Source: Brevibacillus sedimenti
Lineage (GTDB): Bacteria; Bacillota; Bacilli; Brevibacillales; Brevibacillaceae
Reading direction: 5' to 3'
DNA length: 64,000 nucleotides
Assembly: GCF_020923495.1 (NCBI RefSeq)
Contig: NZ_CP064048.1
Location: 3,411,001-3,475,000 of the forward strand
Of the stretch, positions 15,720 to 25,774 are shown piece by piece. The notes below the pieces were generated by a model, which saw only the letters and a list, made by a program, of their open reading frames with translations, had not been told where the DNA came from and did not search any database. Every line of letters starts with the position of its first letter. The first letter of the stretch is position 1. The translations under genes and the position numbers were made by a program.

Positions 15720-17330
15720 TCACGTGTTTCGCCGGTCGCGCTGCACCATCGGGGTGTCCTCTCCCTTCTTGGGCTTGCGCGTTTTCAGAAACGCTGGACG
15801 CGTACGCAGCTTTTTCATCGGAATGCGAATCAGCATATCCGTCCAGTCGCGCAAACGCAGCGGAGAAAACGGCGCCAGATAGGGAACCCCGAACGAAACC
15901 AGCCTGGCCACATGGGCATGGATGAAGAGCAGGCCCAGGATGAATCCGTACGTCCCCAACACACTGCTGCAGATCAGCAGAAAGAAACGCAGAATCCGGT
16001 GTGTGATGCCGAGATAATACACAGGCGACGTAAAGGAGGAGATCGCGGTCAGTGCGACGATGACGACCGTCACGGGACTGACCAGATTGGCGTTCACAGC
16101 CGCCTGCCCAATCACAATACCGCCGACGATGCTGACCGCCTGTCCGACCGGCCTGGGCAGTTTGACGCCAGCTTCCCGGATGATCTCTATGATGAATTCC
16201 ATGATAAAAATTTCCATAAAGATAGGAAACGCCACCTTGACACGTGCGGCGTCCATGGAGATGAGCAGCCGGGTGGGAATCAGCTCCGGGTTGTACGCGA
16301 CGAGTGACAGGTACAGCCCGGGCGTCGTGATGCTGAGAAACAGGGCGACCATCCGCACAATGCGGATCAGCGTGGCGTACTGCCAGCTGGTGTAGTAGTC
16401 GTCGACCGTTTCCAGCATTTGAAAAAACGTGATCGGCAGGATCAGCGCATGCGACGTCCCCTCGACCATGACCGCCACGTTTCCCTCAATCAGATAGGAA
16501 CAGGTGACGTCAGGCCGTTCCGTGGGGCGCATGAGGGGAAACAGGGAGAACGAATTGTCCTCCAGATATTCCAGTAGCTGCATCTGGCCGATCAGGCTGT
16601 CTGTTTCGATGCAGGAAAGACGCCGCCTTACTTCTTCCACGACCTGCGGATTGGCCACGTCTGCCAGGTAGATGACGGCCGTCTCCTGCTTCGTCCGTCT
16701 TCCCACCACGATGGATTCCACCCGCAGATACGGGTCGCGCAAGCGCTGGCGAACCAGGCCGATATTGGTGTTGAGCGTTTCCACAAAGCTGTCTTTCGGT
16801 CCGATGACGCTTTGTTCCGTTTCCGGCTGCTCGATGTTCCGGCTGTATTCCTTTTTGACTCCCACCGCCAGACCGACCGACTCGCCCTCTACCAGGAGCA
16901 GCGCTTTGCCGTGCAGGATCTGCTCAATCGCGGCCTGCCAGTCCTCTACTCGCTGTATGTCACTTGCGGATATGATGTTCTCCTGGATAAACAGGATCAG
17001 GCTTTTTTCCTCGTCCTCGGCCAAAGACGTCTCCACAGCTGTCGGGAACATGCCCGCTCTCTGCTGGAGGGGAACGATCACCTGCCGGTTCAGGCGGTCG
17101 GAATCGGCCAGACTGTGCAGAAAGAACAGGCTGACATTCCTGTCCAGACACGTGAAGTGGCAGGCGGCGAAATCGCTGTTGCGGCCGAGGCGCTCCGTCA
17201 GCACCTCCGCGTTTTTGACCAGCGACGCGTGAAGGGGCGTCTTCTCGATTGTGTTCACCGCTTGTGTCTCGCGTAACAGGAACCGTTTCGATCTATCCAC
17301 CGATTTGCGCCAAAACAGGTTGAACTTCAT
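15720..17330 (-). CDS. Spore germinant receptor A subunit (GerA family)
   Basis: 536 residues. The N-terminal soluble GerAN domain (1-290) is followed by the membrane GerA domain with helices such as IVRMVALFLSITTPGLYLSL. Signatures: RVESIVVGRRTKQETAVIYL, LIEGNVAVMVEGTSHALILP and PTRLLISMDAAR. It senses germinants in the spore inner membrane as part of an A/B/C complex. B and C subunit genes are absent on both sides, so this is an orphan A subunit or works with subunits coded elsewhere. Confidence 0.93.
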   Translation of the reverse strand: MKFNLFWRKSVDRSKRFLLRETQAVNTIEKTPLHASLVKNAEVLTERLGRNSDFAACHFTCLDRNVSLFFLHSLADSDRLNRQVIVPLQQRAGMFPTAVETSLAEDEEKSLILFIQENIISASDIQRVEDWQAAIEQILHGKALLLVEGESVGLAVGVKKEYSRNIEQPETEQSVIGPKDSFVETLNTNIGLVRQRLRDPYLRVESIVVGRRTKQETAVIYLADVANPQVVEEVRRRLSCIETDSLIGQMQLLEYLEDNSFSLFPLMRPTERPDVTCSYLIEGNVAVMVEGTSHALILPITFFQMLETVDDYYTSWQYATLIRIVRMVALFLSITTPGLYLSLVAYNPELIPTRLLISMDAARVKVAFPIFMEIFIMEFIIEIIREAGVKLPRPVGQAVSIVGGIVIGQAAVNANLVSPVTVVIVALTAISSFTSPVYYLGITHRILRFFLLICSSVLGTYGFILGLLFIHAHVARLVSFGVPYLAPFSPLRLRDWTDMLIRIPMKKLRTRPAFLKTRKPKKGEDTPMVQRDRRNT

Positions 17331-17439
17331 GGTCGTTTGATAGCTGTCCTTCCGTATATCCGGTATTAGGTATAGTATTGCTTACAGGATGTTCGATTAT
17401 CATATAAATGGGATCGATTCGGGGGAAGGATGATTTCGT

Positions 17440-19140
17440 TTACGGCAGCATCCAGGAGAGGATATTTGTCTGCAGATAGGTCAGCACGCAGATGATCAGC
17501 AGGAGCAACACGCTGTGCCTACACGTAAACCGGAACAGGTCGGCGTCTTTTCCAGCCAGCCCCACCGCCGCACAGGCGACGGCGATCGATTGCGGCGAGA
17601 TCATTTTGCCTGTAACACCACCGCTGCTGTTGGCGGCGATCGCCAATGCTGGGTCCATGCCCAGTTGGATGGCCGTCACCTTTTGCAGACCGCCGAAGAG
17701 CAGGTTGGACGAAGTGTCCGAGCCCGTGAGAAATACCCCCAGCCAACCCAGGATGGGCGAAAAAAACGGGAACAGGATCCCTGTCGCCGCCAAGGTCATC
17801 CCCAGGGTCGTGCTCATTCCGGATGCGTTGGCCACATAGGCAAAACCGACGACGGAGGCGATCGTTACGATGGCAAAGCGCAGTTCGCACAGGGTCTCAC
17901 CAAACGTCTTCCCCCACTCTCTCCAGGAAAGGCGGCAGATGAACTTGGTGATGACCGCTGCAAACAGGATGGCCGTCCCTGCCGCCACCAGCAGTTCGAG
18001 CTTAAACACCGCGTCGATTGGCTTACCGTTGGCGCCAATGACTAGCCGGTGCAGGCCGGGAACCGGTGGTGCAAAGGTGAGGGCCTTGCCGATCGAATTG
18101 AGGGCGGACAGGAGCACGTTGCCCCCTTCGTATTTGCCGGTCAATGCCAATTTTACCGCTGGAATTCCCCACAAGGAAATCAGCGCGGTCAGCACCAAAA
18201 ATGGCGACCAAGCGTACAGAACCCGCCCCGCCGAAAGGGTTTCCCCGTTTTTCCCTCCTGTCGCTCCAGCACCACCAACCGTTCTTGTTTCGGTCTGATC
18301 TGCTTCAAAGCGGAAGATCGACCGGGGCTGCCACACTTTCAAAAAGAGCGTCAGGCAGACAATCGAAACCAGGGCGGAGAGAATATCGGGAAGTTCCGGT
18401 CCCATGTAGTTGGAAGTGAAAAACTGCGTGACGGCAAACGAAATGCCGGAAACCAAAATGGCAGGCAGCACTTCCATGGTCCGCCGAAAGCCGCACATCA
18501 GCACGACGAGATAAAACGGAACGAGGATGGAGAGCAGCGGCAGTTGGCGGCCGACGATCTGGGAAATGTCAATTGCCGGAATGCCTGTCGGACCAGACAC
18601 GGCGATGATCGGCGTTCCAATGGCACCAAAGGCGACCGGTGCCGTGTTGGCGAGCAGGCAAATGCCCGCCGCATAGAGAGGATGAAAACCAATCCCGGCC
18701 AGCAGTGCCGCCGAGATGGCGACCGGCGCTCCAAAGCCGGCCGCTCCTTCCAGAAAGGCCCCGAACGAGAAGGCGATCAGCAGAGCCTGCAGGCGGCGGT
18801 CTTCCGTGATGGACACAACGGACGAACGAATGATGTCAAACTGCCCCGATTTTACCGTCAGTTTATACAAAAAGACGGACGCGATAATAATCCAGCCAAT
18901 CGGCAGGATTCCGTAAACAGCGCCTTGAATGGCCGACATGACTGCCATGCCGACCGGCATCCCGTACACCAAAATCGCAATCAGCACAGCCACCAGCAAT
19001 GTAGTCGAACCGGCCACATGGCCCTTCATGCGTTTTACGGCCAGCGCCCAGAAAAAATAGAGAATCGGGATCACTGCAACCAGGGCGGAGAGGCCCAGAC
19101 TCCCTCCCACCGGGCTGAATATTTGTGACCACGTCATCAT
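17440..19140 (-). CDS. L-lactate/glycolate permease (LctP/GlcA family)
   Basis: 566 residues with 12 or more membrane helices. LctP family motifs: FGAFLEGAAGFGAPVAISAALLAG near residue 130, and FLTGSDTSSNLLFGGLQ with ANSSGGVTGKMISPQSIAVA near the C-terminus. Start at 19140 (or 19137), with AAGGGTGTGG upstream. It is the last gene of the malate synthase-Glc operon, so glycolate import (GlcA role) is as likely as lactate. Confidence 0.92.
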   Translation of the reverse strand: MMTWSQIFSPVGGSLGLSALVAVIPILYFFWALAVKRMKGHVAGSTTLLVAVLIAILVYGMPVGMAVMSAIQGAVYGILPIGWIIIASVFLYKLTVKSGQFDIIRSSVVSITEDRRLQALLIAFSFGAFLEGAAGFGAPVAISAALLAGIGFHPLYAAGICLLANTAPVAFGAIGTPIIAVSGPTGIPAIDISQIVGRQLPLLSILVPFYLVVLMCGFRRTMEVLPAILVSGISFAVTQFFTSNYMGPELPDILSALVSIVCLTLFLKVWQPRSIFRFEADQTETRTVGGAGATGGKNGETLSAGRVLYAWSPFLVLTALISLWGIPAVKLALTGKYEGGNVLLSALNSIGKALTFAPPVPGLHRLVIGANGKPIDAVFKLELLVAAGTAILFAAVITKFICRLSWREWGKTFGETLCELRFAIVTIASVVGFAYVANASGMSTTLGMTLAATGILFPFFSPILGWLGVFLTGSDTSSNLLFGGLQKVTAIQLGMDPALAIAANSSGGVTGKMISPQSIAVACAAVGLAGKDADLFRFTCRHSVLLLLIICVLTYLQTNILSWMLP

Positions 19141-19176
19141 AACGCCACACCCTTAATTCAGAATCGTCATTGCAAT

Positions 19177-20603
19177 TCAACAGGTTTTAACCGGTGCCGT
19201 CCTCATTTCCGTGCAGCGGCCCGGTTTGGGAAATATTTTGTCCGGATTGAGCAGATTCCGCGGATTGAATACGCTGCGAATCTGCAACTGGGCGTCCAGC
19301 TCGTCATCCGTAAAGATGTACCGCATCTCCTCTTTTTTCTCGATGCCTACTCCATGCTCGCCCGTGATTGAGCCTCCCGCGTCCGCGCACACCTTCAGCA
19401 CTTCCGATCCCACCCGGACTGCCCGTTCTGTTTCGCCCGGGATTCTGCTGTCAAACAAGATCAACGGATGCAGATTGCCGTCTCCGGCGTGAAATACATT
19501 GGCGATCCTCAGCCCAGAACGCTCGCTGATCTGTCTGATTTTCTCCAGCACTTCCGGCAGCCGGCTGCGCGGAATGACGCCATCCTGTACGAGATAATCG
19601 GGTGAAATGGAACCCATCGCGGGGAAGGCCGTTTTCCGGTTGGCCCACCATCTCGCCCGTTCCTCCTCGGTCGCGGCCACCTTTACCGCCGACACCTTTC
19701 TGCCCTGGCAAACGGACACGATCTTTGCGATCTGATCGTCAATGCCGGCGGCAATCCCGTCCACTTCGATCAAGAGAACCGCTTCTGCCTCCTTGGGGTG
19801 CCCGATCGGATACGTGCCTGCTTCCACGCCCTCGATCGCCGTTTTGTCCATCATCTCCAGCGCCGCAGGTATGATGCCGGCCGCCACGATGTCGGAGACG
19901 GCCTGGCTTGCTTCTTCCACACTGTCGAAATAAGCCAGCACCGTCTTTTTCCCTTCCGGATTTTTCAAGATGCGCACCGTGATCCGGGTGACGATCCCCA
20001 AGGTTCCTTCCGAGCCGGTTATAAGCCCCATCAGGTCGTAGCCCGGTGCATCGGGAACGCCGCCGATTTCCACGATCTCTCCGTTTGCCAGCACCACCTC
20101 AAGGCCGAGCACATGGTTGGTGGTCACGCCGTATTTGAGGCAATGGGCCCCACCCGCGTTTTCCCCCACATTGCCGCCGATCGTGCAGGCGTATTGGCTG
20201 GAAGGGTCGGGTGCGTAATAGTAGCCTTTGCCCGCTACGGAATTTGTCAGTTTCAGATTGACGAAGCCAGGTTCCACCACGGCCAGACGGTTTTCGTAAT
20301 CGACGTGAAGCAGCCGTTTCATCTTCACCAGGCTGATGATCACTTCGCCGCCCAACGGGACGGCTCCGCCGCTCAACCCGGTTCCCGCTCCGCGGGGATG
20401 AACGGGATGTTTTGGTCGTGCAGATACTTCACCACTGCGGCAACTTCTTGGGTGCAGGACGGAAAGACGACAGCCCGCGGCGGGTGTTTGTGCACTGTGT
20501 AGCCGTCGCACTCGTAGGTCATCAGATCCTCCTGTTGATATAGGATGGAATCCGCCCCCACAATCCGCGCCAGTTCATGGACAATCGGGTCGTTTGCCGA
20601 CAT
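19177..20603 (-). CDS. glcD: Glycolate oxidase FAD subunit GlcD, with a single-base frameshift
   Basis: Oxidises glycolate to glyoxylate with GlcE and GlcF. The first 73 codons (MSANDPIVHELARIVG...NIPFIP) are in one frame. The rest (RGAGTGLSGGAVPLGG onward, FAD-binding PP-loop, ending EIFP-type GlcD C-terminus) is in another. The break is at the CCCC before GCGGAGCGG near 20397; one more C restores PFIPRGAGTG and a normal product of about 475 residues. C-terminal motifs FHAGDGNLHPLILFD and GSITGEHGVG are intact. Sequence error is likely; if real, the operon lacks a functional oxidase subunit. Confidence 0.85.
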
Positions 20604-20606
20604 GGA

Positions 20607-21953
20607 TCATTCCCCCCTTCCCGCTTCCGCTTGGTTCGCAGTCAGCGCTTCCCGCTCGTACGACCAATCCAGCAGTTGTACGGTATGGACGATTGTTGTC
20701 GTTCGACCGTGCTTCCTCGCCCCCATCATCATCTGCAACATGCAGCCGGGATTTCCCATCACGAGCAGATCAATTTGATCGGGGACGGCTTTCATTTTCT
20801 CGTCCAGAATCTTGCCGGCCATCTCGGGATTGGTCAGATTGTAGATGCCGGCGCTGCCGCAGCAGCGGTCCGCAAGCGCCATCTCGATCCACTCCACTCC
20901 CGGAATCTCGCGCAGAAGCTGCCGCGGCTCGTCGCGAATGCCCTGCCCGTGGGCGAGATGGCAGGCATCATGATACGCCACCCTCGCCTCTACCCTGCCG
21001 CGCGGTTTCTGATAACCGCGGGCAACCAGGAACCGGGAGATGTCTTCCACTTTTTCCGCAAAGCGAACGGCTTTGTCGTGATACGCGGGATCGGTGCGCA
21101 ACAGTTCGGGGTATTCCTTGAGCGCACATCCGCAGCCCGCTGCGTTTACCACCACGCTCTCCACATCCACCGCCAGAAACGCGTCGATGTTTTGTCTGGC
21201 CAGCGCCTTTCCCTGCTCCCGGTCGCCCGCGTGAATGTGAAGCGCTCCGCAGCATCGCTGTCCGCGCGGCACGATCACTTCGTACCCGTTTCGATTCAAC
21301 ACGCGTATCGTCGCTGCGTTGATCTCACCAAACATCACATCCATCACGCAACCGGTGAGCAGGCCGACTCTCCCCCTGGCCGGTCCTGCCGCCGGAATCA
21401 CTTCCGGGCGCGTACGCATAACGGGATCGGTGACGGTCGGCAGGACGCGCTCCATCTCTCGCAGGTGCTGCGGGAGCAGGTTGAGCAGTCCCGTTTTTCG
21501 GAAGAGCGACTGCAAACCGCTTTTCTGGTACATCTTCAACAGATTTCCCACCATGTGCAGCCGGGATGGATGAGGAAACACGCCTCTCAGAAAAAAGGAA
21601 TGAAGAAACGCTTTCCAACCCGTGAGCGGAATGGCCTTGCGAATTTGTCCGCGAGCGGCCTCAATCAGCGAGCCCACCTGTACGCCAGACGGGCAGGCAG
21701 TCTCACATGCGCGGCAATCGAGGCAGGTAAAGACAGGGTTTTCAATCCCCGCACTGATCGATAGCTTTCCTTCTGCCACGGACTTGATCAGATGTACCCG
21801 GCCGCGCGGGGATTGCTGCTCATGCCCTGTCTCCAGATAGGTGGGGCACGACTCCAGACAGAGCCCGCAGTGAACGCATGCGGAATACTTCTCTTCGTCC
21901 GGCGGATCTTCCCACCGAAAATTGCCTTTTGCATGAGATACAGGCGCACTCAC
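20607..21953 (-). CDS. glcF: Glycolate oxidase iron-sulfur subunit GlcF
   Basis: 448 residues. Two ferredoxin-type clusters, CVHCGLCLESCP and CLDCRACETACP, occupy the first 90 residues and pass electrons on. Two CCG domains follow, with QRCCGALHIHAGD near 230 and DRCCGSAGIYNLT near 370. GTG start at 21953 is 2 bases inside the end region of glcE, preceded by GGGGGGATC. Four bases separate it from glcD. Confidence 0.93.
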   Translation of the reverse strand: MSAPVSHAKGNFRWEDPPDEEKYSACVHCGLCLESCPTYLETGHEQQSPRGRVHLIKSVAEGKLSISAGIENPVFTCLDCRACETACPSGVQVGSLIEAARGQIRKAIPLTGWKAFLHSFFLRGVFPHPSRLHMVGNLLKMYQKSGLQSLFRKTGLLNLLPQHLREMERVLPTVTDPVMRTRPEVIPAAGPARGRVGLLTGCVMDVMFGEINAATIRVLNRNGYEVIVPRGQRCCGALHIHAGDREQGKALARQNIDAFLAVDVESVVVNAAGCGCALKEYPELLRTDPAYHDKAVRFAEKVEDISRFLVARGYQKPRGRVEARVAYHDACHLAHGQGIRDEPRQLLREIPGVEWIEMALADRCCGSAGIYNLTNPEMAGKILDEKMKAVPDQIDLLVMGNPGCMLQMMMGARKHGRTTTIVHTVQLLDWSYEREALTANQAEAGRGE

Positions 21954-21954
21954 G

Positions 21955-23265
21955 TCAGATCCCCCCTATGAATCGGTTTGGGTTTAACACACGACGCGGA
22001 TCGATGGTTCGCTTAATGCCCTCCATCAGGAAAAAGGCGGCAGGTTGTCTCCCCCACACGTCCAGCTCTCGCCTCTGTTTGAGCGTAGCGTGCTGTATGA
22101 CTGCATAGCCTCCCCTGCTTTCGGCCAGCGAGCGTATCTCTGTCAGGTATGCGGCAAAATGCGCCGGGTTTCCCCTTAAATAGACGCGGGTAATGCCGTG
22201 ACCAACCCCGCCGTGGGTCTGGACGGCCAGGTCGTACCGTTCGCCGAGCTCATGGCAGGTCTTGACGATTTCGAGCACATCCAGGTTTTTACTGCCAATT
22301 TTTATCGCCATCGTTTCCTCTCCATCTCCGGAAGAAAGGGCGGAGGGAGGCAGCCGGGCGAAACGCATCCACCACTCTGCAGCTTCCTCCTGCTCCCAAG
22401 ACAGAATCTCCGTATCTTTCGGCAGTCGTGCCTTTACCCACTCTTCCTGATAGCGGACCGCTTTCTCTTCATCTTCAAAGGCGATCGCCAGCGCATACCC
22501 GTTTCCTCCACTCATGTATTGGTTGACAGCGGGACTGAGGAATTCCATCGAGACGGGTTCCATTAGGGAATCGAGGAGAGATACTGCAAAGGAGCGGATC
22601 TGGGTAAAGTCAGAGCGGGAGAATGCGAGGAGCAGCAGGGTTTGAAAGGGCGGGAGCGGGCGCAGTTTCAGCGTGATTTCACTCATGACACCCAGCGTCC
22701 CCATGGAGCCGATAAACAGCTTGTTCATGTCGTAGCCGGCTACATTTTTCACTACCTTGCCGCCTGTTCGAATAATGCGGCCATTGGGATAGACGACGCG
22801 CATCCCGATGACGTGGTCCCTGACCGAACCGTAGCGCATGCGCTTCGGCCCGCTGTCGTTGGCAGCCACGACGCCGCCGACGGTCGCATGCCGGGGCCAG
22901 TACGGATCGAACGGAAGCATCTGGCCATGGGCAGCCAGATGCGTATTGATCTCCTGGATGGTCGTTCCGGGCTTGACCGTCACGGTCATGTCACCTGGCG
23001 CGTAGTCGACAATCCCCCGGAAGGCGGACAGACCGAGCAGGATGTCTGTGTTTGCTTCGGTACCGCCAAAACCTCTTTTCGTTCCGCCGCCCATCGGAAT
23101 GACGGTCCACCCTTGTTCGTACGCCGCTCTCAGCACTGCTGCGATCTCTTCTTCGGTTTCCGGAAAGACTTCGTATAAGCCGTGATTGCCGAGAACGTGG
23201 GACGAGTTCGCCGCCGGCCGTATGCTCCCCGTACCGATGACCTGTGAGATCAGCGTCGCGTCCAT
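21955..23265 (-). CDS. glcE: FAD-binding glycolate oxidase subunit, GlcE-like
   Basis: FAD_binding_4 protein of 436 residues: IPMGGGTKRGFGG (FAD loop), VGGVVAANDSGPKRMRYGSVRD, and GYDMNKLFIGSMGTLGVMSE. It forms the oxidase with GlcD and GlcF. Start ATG at 23265 preceded by AAGGGAGGGAAGAAC; the in-frame extension to 23286 lacks such a site. Longer than E. coli GlcE (about 350), as in many Firmicutes. Confidence 0.9.
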   Translation of the reverse strand: MDATLISQVIGTGSIRPAANSSHVLGNHGLYEVFPETEEEIAAVLRAAYEQGWTVIPMGGGTKRGFGGTEANTDILLGLSAFRGIVDYAPGDMTVTVKPGTTIQEINTHLAAHGQMLPFDPYWPRHATVGGVVAANDSGPKRMRYGSVRDHVIGMRVVYPNGRIIRTGGKVVKNVAGYDMNKLFIGSMGTLGVMSEITLKLRPLPPFQTLLLLAFSRSDFTQIRSFAVSLLDSLMEPVSMEFLSPAVNQYMSGGNGYALAIAFEDEEKAVRYQEEWVKARLPKDTEILSWEQEEAAEWWMRFARLPPSALSSGDGEETMAIKIGSKNLDVLEIVKTCHELGERYDLAVQTHGGVGHGITRVYLRGNPAHFAAYLTEIRSLAESRGGYAVIQHATLKQRRELDVWGRQPAAFFLMEGIKRTIDPRRVLNPNRFIGGI

Positions 23266-23290
23266 GTTCTTCCCTCCCTTGGACACAATG

Positions 23291-23980
23291 TCACAACGTT
23301 CCGTTCAACAAGGCTTCCACATGGGCCAAATGCTCCACCATCGCCTGTCTCGCCTGTTCCGGTTTTGCATCGCGGATGGCCTCGAACACGGCCACATGCT
23401 GGTGAAAAATCACCCGCTCCTGCTCGGCATCAGCCAGAATGATCCGGTGGCAGTCCATGATCCCCTTGCGGATCGCCGACGAAACGGTCTGCATCAACTG
23501 CACGAGGTGCTCGTTTTGCGTGGCTTCCGCGATGGCGAGATGGAAGTCGAGATCCGCTCTCCACCCTTCCAGCGTATCCGCCTGGGCCAGACGCTCCAGC
23601 GCCTCCTTCATCCTGTTCAGGTGGTCCGTTTCGCGGTGAACCGCCGCCAGTTCGGCCGTCCCTGCCTCAAGGATTTTCCTCACCGCAAAGAGCTTGTGGA
23701 TATCCTCTTTGCGCACGAGGCTCACGCCTTGAAAGACACGAGAACAGTCAGACTGGCGGACGAATGTGCCGTTGCCGTGTCGGACTTCCACCAATCCTTT
23801 CCCTTTCAGCGTCGTGATGGCATCTCGCACAGCGGTACGGCCCACGTTAAACAGTTGGCACAATTCCCGTACAGATGGAAGCTTGGCGCCGGGCCGTACA
23901 TGTCCTGCGGTAATCCACTGCTCTATTTGGAGCGCCACCCTGTCAGAAAGCTTCTGTCTGTCGATTTTGACCGCTTCCAT
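23291..23980 (-). CDS. GntR/FadR-family regulator of the glycolate operon
   Basis: 229 residues: N-terminal winged helix (LPSVRELCQLFNVGRTAVRD, residues 34-53) and a C-terminal FCD ligand domain (HLAIAEATQNEHLVQLMQ, then HQHVAVFEAIR), as in GlcC and LldR. It sits between malate synthase and glcE in the operon, so it probably senses glycolate, glyoxylate or lactate. A matching operator palindrome lies upstream of aceB at 25646-25663. Confidence 0.92.
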   Translation of the reverse strand: MEAVKIDRQKLSDRVALQIEQWITAGHVRPGAKLPSVRELCQLFNVGRTAVRDAITTLKGKGLVEVRHGNGTFVRQSDCSRVFQGVSLVRKEDIHKLFAVRKILEAGTAELAAVHRETDHLNRMKEALERLAQADTLEGWRADLDFHLAIAEATQNEHLVQLMQTVSSAIRKGIMDCHRIILADAEQERVIFHQHVAVFEAIRDAKPEQARQAMVEHLAHVEALLNGTL

Positions 23981-23995
23981 CTGCTCACTCCTTCC

Positions 23996-25603
23996 CTACT
24001 CCAAGATCTCATAGCCGGGGATGGTCAAAAACTCGACGAATTCATCGGCCAGGACCAGTTCGGTAAACAGCCGGGCAGCCTGCTCGAAGCGTCCCGCCTC
24101 ATACGCCTCCCGGCCGATTTCCTCCCTGATTTTCTCCAGCTCTTCGTCCCGGATTTGTTCTGTCAATGCCGCCGTAACTTTCCGCCCGTCCTCCAGGATG
24201 CCTTTCGGATGGCGAATCCACTGCCAGACCTGAGCACGGGAGATTTCCGCAGTCGCAGCGTCTTCCATCAGATTAAAAATCGGGACAGCGCCGGTACCGT
24301 TCAGCCAGGCTGCGATGTATCGAATGGCGACGTGGATGTTGGTCCGAAGCCCCGTTTCCGTGATCGGCCCTTTGGGAACCGCCAGCAGCTCTGCGGCTGT
24401 CACATGCACGTCTTCCCGTTTGTTCTCCACTTGATTGGGGGCCGGCATGTGCTGGTTGAACACATCCATCGCGACAGGCACCAATCCCGGATGCGCGACC
24501 CACGTGCCATCGTGCCCGTCGCGCACTTCCCGGAGTTTATCCGCCCGGACCTGTTTCAGGGCCTCCTCGTTTGCAGCCGGATCGTGTTTCACCGGAATGT
24601 GGGCGGCCATACCGCCCATCGCGTGGGCATTGCGCTTGTGGCATGTCTTGATGGTCAGAAGGGAATAGGCCCGCATGAATGGGACCGTCATGGTCACGAC
24701 CGATCGATCGGGCAGAATCACATCCGGGTCGCGGCGAAACTTTTTGATGTAGCTAAAAATGTAGTCCCAGCGTCCGCAGTTGAGTCCGGCCATATGATCC
24801 CGCAGTTCCCAGATGATTTCGTCCATCTCAAAAGCGGCTAAAATCGTTTCGATCAAAACGGTCGCCTTGATGGTTCCCCGAGGGATCCCCAATTGATCCT
24901 GGGCCCAGACGAACACGTCGTTCCACAGCCGCGCCTCCAGATGGCTCTCCAGTTTGGGCAGGTAAAAATAGGGACCGGAACCGTTTGCGATCAGCGTCTT
25001 GGCATTGTGAAAGAAGTAGAGTCCGAAGTCGACCAGACTGCCGGACGCCGCTTTTCCATCGATCAGCAGGTGCTTTTCATCGAGGTGCCAGCCGCGCGGC
25101 CGCACGATCAAGGTGGCCACCTGTTCCTTCAGGGCATACGTCTTGCCTTCGGGACTGAAGTACCGGATCGTGCGGTTGACCGCGTCCCGCAAATTGATCT
25201 GCCCCTGGATGGTATTGACCCACGTCGGCGAATTGGCATCTTCCAAATCAGCCATGAACGCTTTCGCCCCCGAGTTCAAGGCATTGATCACCATCTTTCG
25301 GTCTCCGGCGGGCCCGGTGATTTCCACCCGGCGATCCTTCAGATCAGATGGAATTGGCGCAATCGTCCACGAACTGTCGCGGATGTGTTTGGTCTCCGGC
25401 AGGAAATCGGGCTTTTTACCGGTGTCCAGTTCCACCTGCCGCAGGACCCGCTGCCGTAAAAGCGCGTCCCGCCGCGCGGCAAACGCCCGGTTCAACCCGG
25501 CGACAAACCGCAGTGCCTCCGGCGTCAAAATCTCAGCAAACGCCGGCGTAACTGTCCCGGCAATCTGCACTCCGTTTACCTGTTGTCCTCCTACCGCCAC
25601 CAT
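23996..25603 (-). CDS. aceB: Malate synthase A
   Basis: Condenses glyoxylate with acetyl-CoA to malate. 535 residues, the usual length. Hallmarks: [13 protein letters not shown] (about 120), [30 protein letters not shown] (catalytic Glu region) and [20 protein letters not shown] at 25603 chosen; an in-frame GTG at 25612 is also possible. First gene of the operon: glyoxylate from GlcDEF would enter central metabolism through it. Isocitrate lyase is not in the window, so the context is glycolate use rather than the full glyoxylate shunt. Confidence 0.95.
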   Translation of the reverse strand: MVAVGGQQVNGVQIAGTVTPAFAEILTPEALRFVAGLNRAFAARRDALLRQRVLRQVELDTGKKPDFLPETKHIRDSSWTIAPIPSDLKDRRVEITGPAGDRKMVINALNSGAKAFMADLEDANSPTWVNTIQGQINLRDAVNRTIRYFSPEGKTYALKEQVATLIVRPRGWHLDEKHLLIDGKAASGSLVDFGLYFFHNAKTLIANGSGPYFYLPKLESHLEARLWNDVFVWAQDQLGIPRGTIKATVLIETILAAFEMDEIIWELRDHMAGLNCGRWDYIFSYIKKFRRDPDVILPDRSVVTMTVPFMRAYSLLTIKTCHKRNAHAMGGMAAHIPVKHDPAANEEALKQVRADKLREVRDGHDGTWVAHPGLVPVAMDVFNQHMPAPNQVENKREDVHVTAAELLAVPKGPITETGLRTNIHVAIRYIAAWLNGTGAVPIFNLMEDAATAEISRAQVWQWIRHPKGILEDGRKVTAALTEQIRDEELEKIREEIGREAYEAGRFEQAARLFTELVLADEFVEFLTIPGYEILE

Positions 25604-25645
25604 TGTCCTCACTCCATTCCTGATGGGAAATCGAACCCTGTTCAG

Positions 25646-25663
25646 TTATCAGATATGTGATAA
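25646..25663. promoter_or_regulatory. Candidate GntR operator upstream of aceB
   Basis: TTATCAGATATGTGATAA: 6-bp inverted arms with a 6-base spacer, about 43 bases before the aceB start. Size and position fit a FadR/GntR operator controlling the whole operon. Binding by the GntR protein at 23291-23980 is inferred. Confidence 0.6.
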
Positions 25664-25702
25664 GCGGAAAAATCATGTCACGTGGTTGTTCCAGACCACG
25701 CC

Positions 25703-25735
25703 AAAAAAAGCGCGCCAGGATCAACTGTCCTGACG
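25703..25735 (-). terminator. Terminator at the end of the 32-kb PEARL-type operon
   Basis: On the minus strand, GCGTCAGGA ... TCCTGGCGC (arms within 25711-25735) is followed by GC and seven T (A-run 25703-25709). It lies 40 bases after the glycosyltransferase stop and marks the operon end before aceB. Confidence 0.85.
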
Positions 25736-25774
25736 CACTCTTTGCGCTCGCCTGCCCATGCAGCCCAACACGCC

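Noticed and set aside
25681-25700. Inverted repeat CGTGGT/ACCACG as an attachment site or operator
   Set aside because: Short, single, and directly next to a terminator; nothing supports integration or regulation.
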